From Blastomyces gilchristii SLH14081 (taxonomy: Eukaryota; Ascomycota; Eurotiomycetes; Onygenales; Ajellomycetaceae): a stretch of DNA of 64,000 nt. The notes beneath the pieces were generated by a model, which was given only the letters and a program-made list of their open reading frames with translations, was not told where the DNA came from and ran no database searches. Every line of letters begins with the position of its first letter. Position 1 is the stretch's first letter. The stretch is from positions 1,987,148 through 2,051,147 of the forward strand of contig NW_003101682.1 of the NCBI RefSeq assembly GCF_000003855.2, written 5' to 3'. The position numbers were made by a program, and so were the translations under genes. Of the stretch, positions 62,221 to 64,000 are shown piece by piece.

Positions 62221-62715
62221 TTAGCCTTTCCATCACTCAGTTTCTATTCTTGAGCTGAATAATTTATGGCCGGAAATTGGTGCATGGCTGGTTTGGTGTG
62301 GTTGGAAGTCATGCTCAATATTTTCTGTCCAGAATCAATATCAGCCACTCAATAGAAGGGATGATAGACTGTAAAAATTACATTATATCATTTCGACAAT
62401 CAAGAAAGAAAAATCATAGATCAAAGAATGATATAAACTCCAAAAACGCCGTGCTTGAAGGGCGATGATGATAAAGATAATGAGAAATATGCATGTGAAG
62501 CAATGCGAAACTACTACGAGGACAATAAAGGTATATAAAAAAGACGTCAAGTGCGGGACATGTCTCTGGAACCGCGCAAAATAATAGAAGGCGAAGAAAC
62601 AAAACAAATCGTAGACCTGCCCCTATCCCTAATGCCCCCCTACTTGCTTAACGACAGGCGTCGACAGCTCGAGTCTTCGCCCCCCCCGTAACAATTAGGG
62701 GCCACGGAATATTGC
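62221..62715. other. Convergent spacer SDR / HhH gene
   Basis: AT-rich 3' flanks; nothing coding seen. Confidence 0.6.
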
Positions 62716-64000
62716 TCAAATCGCATTCCTCATATTCTCCACAGTTTTCGCACCAACCCCTTTCAGCTTCCCAAGCTCCGCTAAACTGCGTATCTGTACT
62801 TGCGGCCGGCCACCGATAGCGCTGCTGTCGTTTTCATCATTATCTTGAGCATTCAATGAATCCATTTCACACAGACAGTCAACGATGGCCTCGGCTTTCT
62901 TTATCCCAACGCCTCGAAGAAGCTTTATTTGATTGACATTCCTGGTATTTATTGTTGAAATGATGTGGCTAGTGCGTGGGGTAAGCTCCAAATCAGGTGT
63001 TTCCTCAGAAGTTACGTCTGCGTCCTTTTTCGATGGTATTTGATGTGTTAGGGAAGTGGACGGCGGATGAGATGCCTGTTTTCGAGATTTGCTAGTTTTA
63101 GGCGCCGCAGATCTTTTTAACGGCTGGGTATAAGAATGAGTTATAGTGATTTCCTCATCACTGAATTGCTCATTCGGATCGGATGGTTGGTAGTCGTCGT
63201 CATCATCAGCATGAAATTCAGAATTGAAACTTTCGTCTTTCGCATACCTCTTTCGCTTTTTTGGGCGCTTTGTTTCCGGTCCGGTATCCCGACTCTCTTC
63301 CGCGACTGGAAATGACAGCAGTTGTTCTTGTCCCTTATATTTTAACTTCTCTTTCAAAGCCTTTATTTTAGTTTCCAGTTTCTCATTGCTGGGGAAAAAT
63401 GGTTGGGCCAACTGATACATCCTTAGAGCTGAGGAATCCTCGCCGCGTGACTGGTGCTGTTTTCCCATCAAGAGGTAGGATAACCCTTCCGCTCTCACAT
63501 CCTCTTTCCCTTCAATCCTTTGCTCAAGTAGCTCAAGTCGGCGTTGCACTTGCTCATTGAGCCCATTGCTGGAAGAATGATCGGCGTCACGTTGCTTCTC
63601 AGCCTCGTTCAAAGCTCGAGCAGCGAGAACTTCTTCCACCTTTCTCTCCACCATTTCTTCTATCTTTGCCGCAGATATGCCTTCTAAGGTATGCGAGCCA
63701 GCAGCTGCAGGCCGAAACACCTTTGATGGTCGAAAGGTGCCAACACCGCTTGCATCAGATCTGCGTTTCAATGGCGAGGATCGCTTTGGAGGATCAAACC
63801 GTTTGACGTTGGTAGGTGGCTTCGACTGGGGCTTGTCAGAGTACACAGAGAACGCCTTAATAGGTTTGGCTTCTGCTGTCTTTGATGGATCAGTTGTAGT
63901 TGGTAATACTATATTTGCATTAATCGAAGTAGTGAGTGGCCGTAAAGGTTGTCGGTGCATTCCTGGCCCTGTGACCCCTGATCCCCGAATAGTTGGCCGT
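62716..64000 (-). CDS. HhH-domain protein, partial, possibly kinesin-10 (KIF22/Kid-like) C-terminus
   Basis: Uninterrupted minus-strand frame from the right edge of the window to a stop at 62716; the first ATG in view is at 63960 but the frame stays open to base 64000, so the gene very likely starts outside. Visible part: basic Ser/Pro-rich linker, a coiled-coil-like Glu/Lys region (KIEEMVERKVEEVLAAR), a TPR-like segment (ALRMYQLAQPFFPSNEKLE), an acidic Asp run, then a C-terminal pair of helix-hairpin-helix motifs (IKLLRGVGIKKAEAIVDCL and LGKLKGVGAKTVENM). HhH motifs bind DNA. The linker plus C-terminal HhH arrangement recalls KIF22/Kid chromokinesins, but no motor domain lies inside the window, so this is inference. 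Confidence 0.8.
   Translation of the reverse strand, partial: RPTIRGSGVTGPGMHRQPLRPLTTSINANIVLPTTTDPSKTAEAKPIKAFSVYSDKPQSKPPTNVKRFDPPKRSSPLKRRSDASGVGTFRPSKVFRPAAAGSHTLEGISAAKIEEMVERKVEEVLAARALNEAEKQRDADHSSSNGLNEQVQRRLELLEQRIEGKEDVRAEGLSYLLMGKQHQSRGEDSSALRMYQLAQPFFPSNEKLETKIKALKEKLKYKGQEQLLSFPVAEESRDTGPETKRPKKRKRYAKDESFNSEFHADDDDDYQPSDPNEQFSDEEITITHSYTQPLKRSAAPKTSKSRKQASHPPSTSLTHQIPSKKDADVTSEETPDLELTPRTSHIISTINTRNVNQIKLLRGVGIKKAEAIVDCLCEMDSLNAQDNDENDSSAIGGRPQVQIRSLAELGKLKGVGAKTVENMRNAI

Overview
The window is filamentous-ascomycete nuclear DNA. The evidence is split genes with short GT..AG introns, TACTAAC-like branch sites, intron-containing tRNAs, a MpkB/Fus3-type MAP kinase and a large AT-rich block of hypermutated transposons. 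The protein set and the CpG-poor repeat signature fit Onygenales, most likely Ajellomycetaceae (Blastomyces/Emmonsia/Histoplasma relatives). That placement is inference; no database search was run.

Layout. Bases 1-2.2 kb hold decayed coding scraps. An intact Ubp8-type SAGA deubiquitinase follows (2249-4034), then a broken F-box gene (about 4.9-6.6 kb). Bases 7452-26738 are one nested transposon: a Ty1/copia element with 271-bp LTRs and a 5-bp target duplication; inside it, in antisense, a hAT DNA transposon with about 20-bp terminal inverted repeats and an 8-bp duplication; inside that, a Ty3/gypsy chromovirus with 536-bp LTRs and a 5-bp duplication. All three are full of stop codons from C-to-T/G-to-A changes. 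From 26.7 to 31 kb is gene-poor spacer rich in simple repeats.

The remaining 33 kb is ordinary gene-dense euchromatin: a Ytp1-like membrane protein, rhomboid protease Rbd2, GPI-transamidase subunit Gaa1, proteasome lid subunit Rpn9 (minus), tRNA-Ala(AGC) with intron, complex I 40-kDa subunit (NDUFA9/NUO-40), uroporphyrinogen-III synthase Hem4, a broken conserved gene (minus), the MpkB/Fus3 MAP kinase (minus), tRNA-Pro(CGG) with intron, COPII coat Sec24 (minus), a hemerythrin-like HHE protein, an SDR oxidoreductase, and the C-terminal part of an HhH-domain, possibly kinesin-10-like, protein (minus) that runs off the right edge. These are unrelated housekeeping and signalling genes, not an operon or cluster. 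Exon lengths were summed for every multi-exon model and each gives a whole number of codons.

I found no CRISPR array, defence island or biosynthetic cluster. The most interesting signal is the mutation pattern in the nest. It is almost purely transitions, and the outward-facing edges of the elements are clearly spared. Very small exons (14-nt internal, 13-nt first, 12-nt last) recur in the host genes.
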